Translations under genes and position numbers: made by a program
Notes under the pieces: model-generated
What the model saw: only the letters and a program-made list of their open reading frames with translations
Database searches by the model: none
What the model was told of the DNA's origin: nothing
NCBI RefSeq assembly: GCF_900100535.1
Contig: NZ_FNDG01000017.1
Location: forward strand, 79,257-143,256
Origin: Phytopseudomonas flavescens
GTDB lineage: Bacteria > Pseudomonadota > Gammaproteobacteria > Pseudomonadales > Pseudomonadaceae
DNA length: 64,000 nt
Reading direction: 5' to 3'
In this document: piece by piece, positions 62,486 to 64,000 of the stretch
Layout: every line of letters begins with the position of its first letter
How positions within the stretch are numbered: position 1 is the first letter of the stretch

Positions 62486-62761
62486 TTATGGGCGGCTGCA
62501 GATGGGTTTGCCGTTCTGGTCGGCGAGGGGGACGGTCCGCAGTGCGCCATCCGGGGCGATGCCCTGGTAGAGCGCGCAGTTCTTCTGGTCCCACTCGATA
62601 CGCGCGTCCTGGTAATGCAGTCGAGCATCCGCAGCCTGGAAAGCCTTCACTTCAGCGCTGGGTAGGGCATCATTGCCATAGCCGTGTCTGATTTCTCGTT
62701 CATGCTGAGCGCAGCCGACCAGCAAGGTGCCAACAACGGCAAGGGTGGTTATCAGCTTCAT
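62486..62761 (-). CDS. Small putative lipoprotein
   Basis: 91 residues. Signal peptide MKLITTLAVVGTLLVGC with lipobox LVGC (C17), then a charged domain of about 70 residues with two more cysteines (NCALYQG, ICSRP). A perfect AGGAGGT lies upstream of the ATG (62766-62772), so translation is likely. No family is recognised. Confidence 0.75.
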   Translation of the reverse strand: MKLITTLAVVGTLLVGCAQHEREIRHGYGNDALPSAEVKAFQAADARLHYQDARIEWDQKNCALYQGIAPDGALRTVPLADQNGKPICSRP

Positions 62762-62884
62762 TCGTACCTCCTAAGTGACTGAGTCAGTGACAGTGATTCG
62801 GGCTCGATGTTGCAACGGGTGAGGGCGGCAGCCGAGGGATTGCCGAACGGTCCGATCTCAGCCAATAGCGGCCGCAGCGATCAG

Positions 62885-63013
62885 CTACTTGGCCACGATC
62901 ATGCCACTTTCGTCCACCGCCGCCTGCGCATTGTGGCGCTGATCGAAGCCATTGCCTGTCTTCAAGATCCGCGATTGCGGGTCGGGCGAGCTGCTCTGCG
63001 TCTTGGCCTCCGG
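62885..63013 (-). pseudogene. Relic of an IS1182-like transposase
   Basis: The frame reads PEAKTQSSSPDPQSRILKTGNGFDQRHNAQAAVDESGMIVAK then a stop (shown here as the run of segments DPQSRILKTGNGFDQ and HNAQAAVDESGMIVA). IS1182-family transposases have DPDSRIMK...F-x-Q-x-YNAQA-VD in the same order. Only this middle piece remains. Confidence 0.55.
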
Positions 63014-63052
63014 TCGCCGAACGCCTGCACCGTGTAACCCCACACGTGCGTA

Positions 63053-63640
63053 TCAAAGCCTGCGATGTCGACCTGCTGGCAGGCACTGGGCCTTGAGCAC
63101 CGCGCTCAGGCAGCGGCTGCCCTGGAAGGCGGCTTCAGCGCAACGGTATACGGCAGATTCGCGCTCGCGCTGCTGGGCGGCATAGAACCCCGAGCGGGTC
63201 ACGTTCCGCACGCTGCACAGCCGAGAAACACAGGCCTGCTTATGGCGCTGATCAATCGCCTGCTGGATCACTTCAGTTCCCGGGAGAAGGCTGAAGCTTT
63301 TTAGCAGGGAGACGTCCTCGTGTAGCCGCTGGTTTTCGCGTTCGAGCCCACGAATACGCTGCTGCTCGGGCGTTAGCCGTTTATCGCCCCTAGGCTGGCC
63401 CAGCTTTGCGGCATCGTACTGGACCCACCAGCAGCGCACCGCGCTGTCGACCAGCCCCTGATCAAGTCAGACCTGGGCAACGCTCAGGTTTTTTACTCGC
63501 GGATCATCTGCACGATATGCAGTTTGAGGGCCACATCGAAGGTTCTACGGGAATGGGTTGTCATGCTGGTCAACGTCCTCTCCGGGGGAATCATCCCCTA
63601 TCATGGTGTCCACGGGAATTAGACCAGGACACCTGTCCAA
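63053..63640 (-). mobile_element. Degenerate IS3-family element
   Basis: OrfA starts at ATG 63564 (MTTHSRRTFDVALKLHIVQMIRE), meets a stop, and continues in another frame as WWVQYDAAKLGQPRGDKRLTPEQQ ... LERENQRLHEDVSLLK (63290-63440), the leucine-zipper end of OrfA. OrfB follows (EVIQQAIDQRHKQACVSRLCSVRNVTRSGFYA) and breaks down near 63053. The upstream end near 63605-63638 has GGTGTCC/GGACACC. Catalytic DDE part is missing; not mobile by itself. Confidence 0.65.
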
Positions 63641-63675
63641 TGCCCCGGCGTCAACCGGTCTTCTATCTCTGGGGG

Positions 63676-64000
63676 TGAATCGCCCCGGCTTTCCTAGACA
63701 CTTTCCAAGCTCTGGAAATAGCGCTTTTCAAAATCCACTGGCGATAGCTGCATAGCGCTGCTGTGCCGGCGTTTAGGGTTATAAAACATCTCGATGTAAT
63801 CGAACACATCAGCGCGTGCTTCTTCACGAGTGCCGTAGGTTTTCCGCCTGATGCGTTCGCGCTTCAGCAGTTGGAAAAAGCTCTCTGCCACGGCGTTGTC
63901 GTGACAGTTACCGCGCCGGCTCATGCTACTGATTAGGTTGTTGGCCTTGAGGAAACTTTGCCAGTCCAGGCTGCTGAACTGGCTGCCCTGGTCTGAGTGG
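63676..64000 (-). mobile_element. End of a second IS3-family element, cut by the window
   Basis: The boundary is placed at TGAATCGCCCCGG (63676), a typical IS3-family terminal inverted repeat. The transposase gene begins 18 bases inside and reads out of the window. Confidence 0.7.
63694..64000 (-). CDS. IS3-family transposase OrfB, C-terminal part
   Basis: About 101 residues visible; the frame is open to the window edge so the N-terminal part lies beyond 64000. HSDQGSQFSS holds the second D of the DDE triad region and NAVAESFFQLLKRERI the catalytic glutamate, then FDYIEMFYNPKRRHSSAMQLSP, the normal OrfB end. No stop or frameshift is seen, so this copy may be intact. Confidence 0.85.
   Translation of the reverse strand, partial: HSDQGSQFSSLDWQSFLKANNLISSMSRRGNCHDNAVAESFFQLLKRERIRRKTYGTREEARADVFDYIEMFYNPKRRHSSAMQLSPVDFEKRYFQSLESV

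Noticed and set aside
62784..63086. A 100-codon minus-strand frame
   Set aside because: A different frame of the same strand carries the IS1182-like transposase pattern; this one has only low-complexity Arg/Gly/Ser.
1..64000. CRISPR arrays, rRNA genes, toxin-antitoxin pairs, restriction-modification or known defence systems
   Set aside because: I looked on both strands and found no regularly spaced repeats and no genes of these kinds.

Overview
The window is a chromosomal segment of a high-GC gammaproteobacterium, almost certainly Pseudomonas (the P. mendocina / P. oleovorans / P. alcaligenes side of the genus is my guess). The basis is gene order: valS - holC - pepA - lptFG - tRNA-Leu - queA - tgt - yajC - secDF - suhB - trmJ - cysE - iscRSUA-hscBA-fdx-iscX - ndk - rlmN - pilF - rodZ - ispG - hisS - yfgM - bamB - der is, from memory, the order of the P. 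aeruginosa PA38xx block. No database search was possible.

Layout. 1-423: end of a glycine-zipper lipoprotein gene. 919-6639: a six-gene group-2 Mrp cation/proton antiporter operon with an A-B fusion. 6734-14952: mixed housekeeping and accessory genes (GNAT acetyltransferase, FAD-dependent oxidoreductase, DUF998 membrane protein, tandem universal stress protein, RlmF, hemerythrin, SLC13/RCK transporter, small HTH protein), with a cluster of palindromic GTAGGGTGG repeats at 12415-12654. 15025-18832: valS and holC. 19073-24694: an inserted iron-starvation-type module (FecI-like sigma, FecR-like regulator, STN-type TonB receptor, one-polypeptide SbmA/YddA-like ABC transporter) that separates holC from pepA. 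24844-28655: pepA and lptFG. 28723-33159: an RDD protein, a cold-shock protein, a gene-poor stretch with a transposase relic and a candidate structured RNA, a chemoreceptor, and tRNA-Leu(CAA).

33274-57028 is a dense core: queuosine synthesis (queA, tgt), the Sec accessory complex (yajC, secD, secF), suhB, trmJ, cysE, then the complete isc iron-sulfur operon behind a promoter overlapped by a good IscR type-1 site, ndk, and a long run rlmN-pilF-rodZ-ispG-hisS-yfgM-bamB-der with short gaps or overlaps. CysE provides the cysteine precursor that IscS uses; RlmN and IspG are iron-sulfur enzymes encoded just downstream.

57304-64000 is accessory: a DJ-1/PfpI protein, a sucrose-use operon (permease, GH32 hydrolase, LacI regulator) behind a perfect 12-bp palindromic operator, then a graveyard containing a degraded phage baseplate-V-like gene, a small lipoprotein gene, an IS1182-like transposase scrap, a broken IS3-family element and the end of a second IS3-family element that runs out of the window. 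The most interesting places are the FecIR/TonB/ABC module, the sucrose operon with its operator, the structured-RNA candidate near 29783-29905, and the terminator that carries a -10-like TATAAT in its loop in front of ndk.
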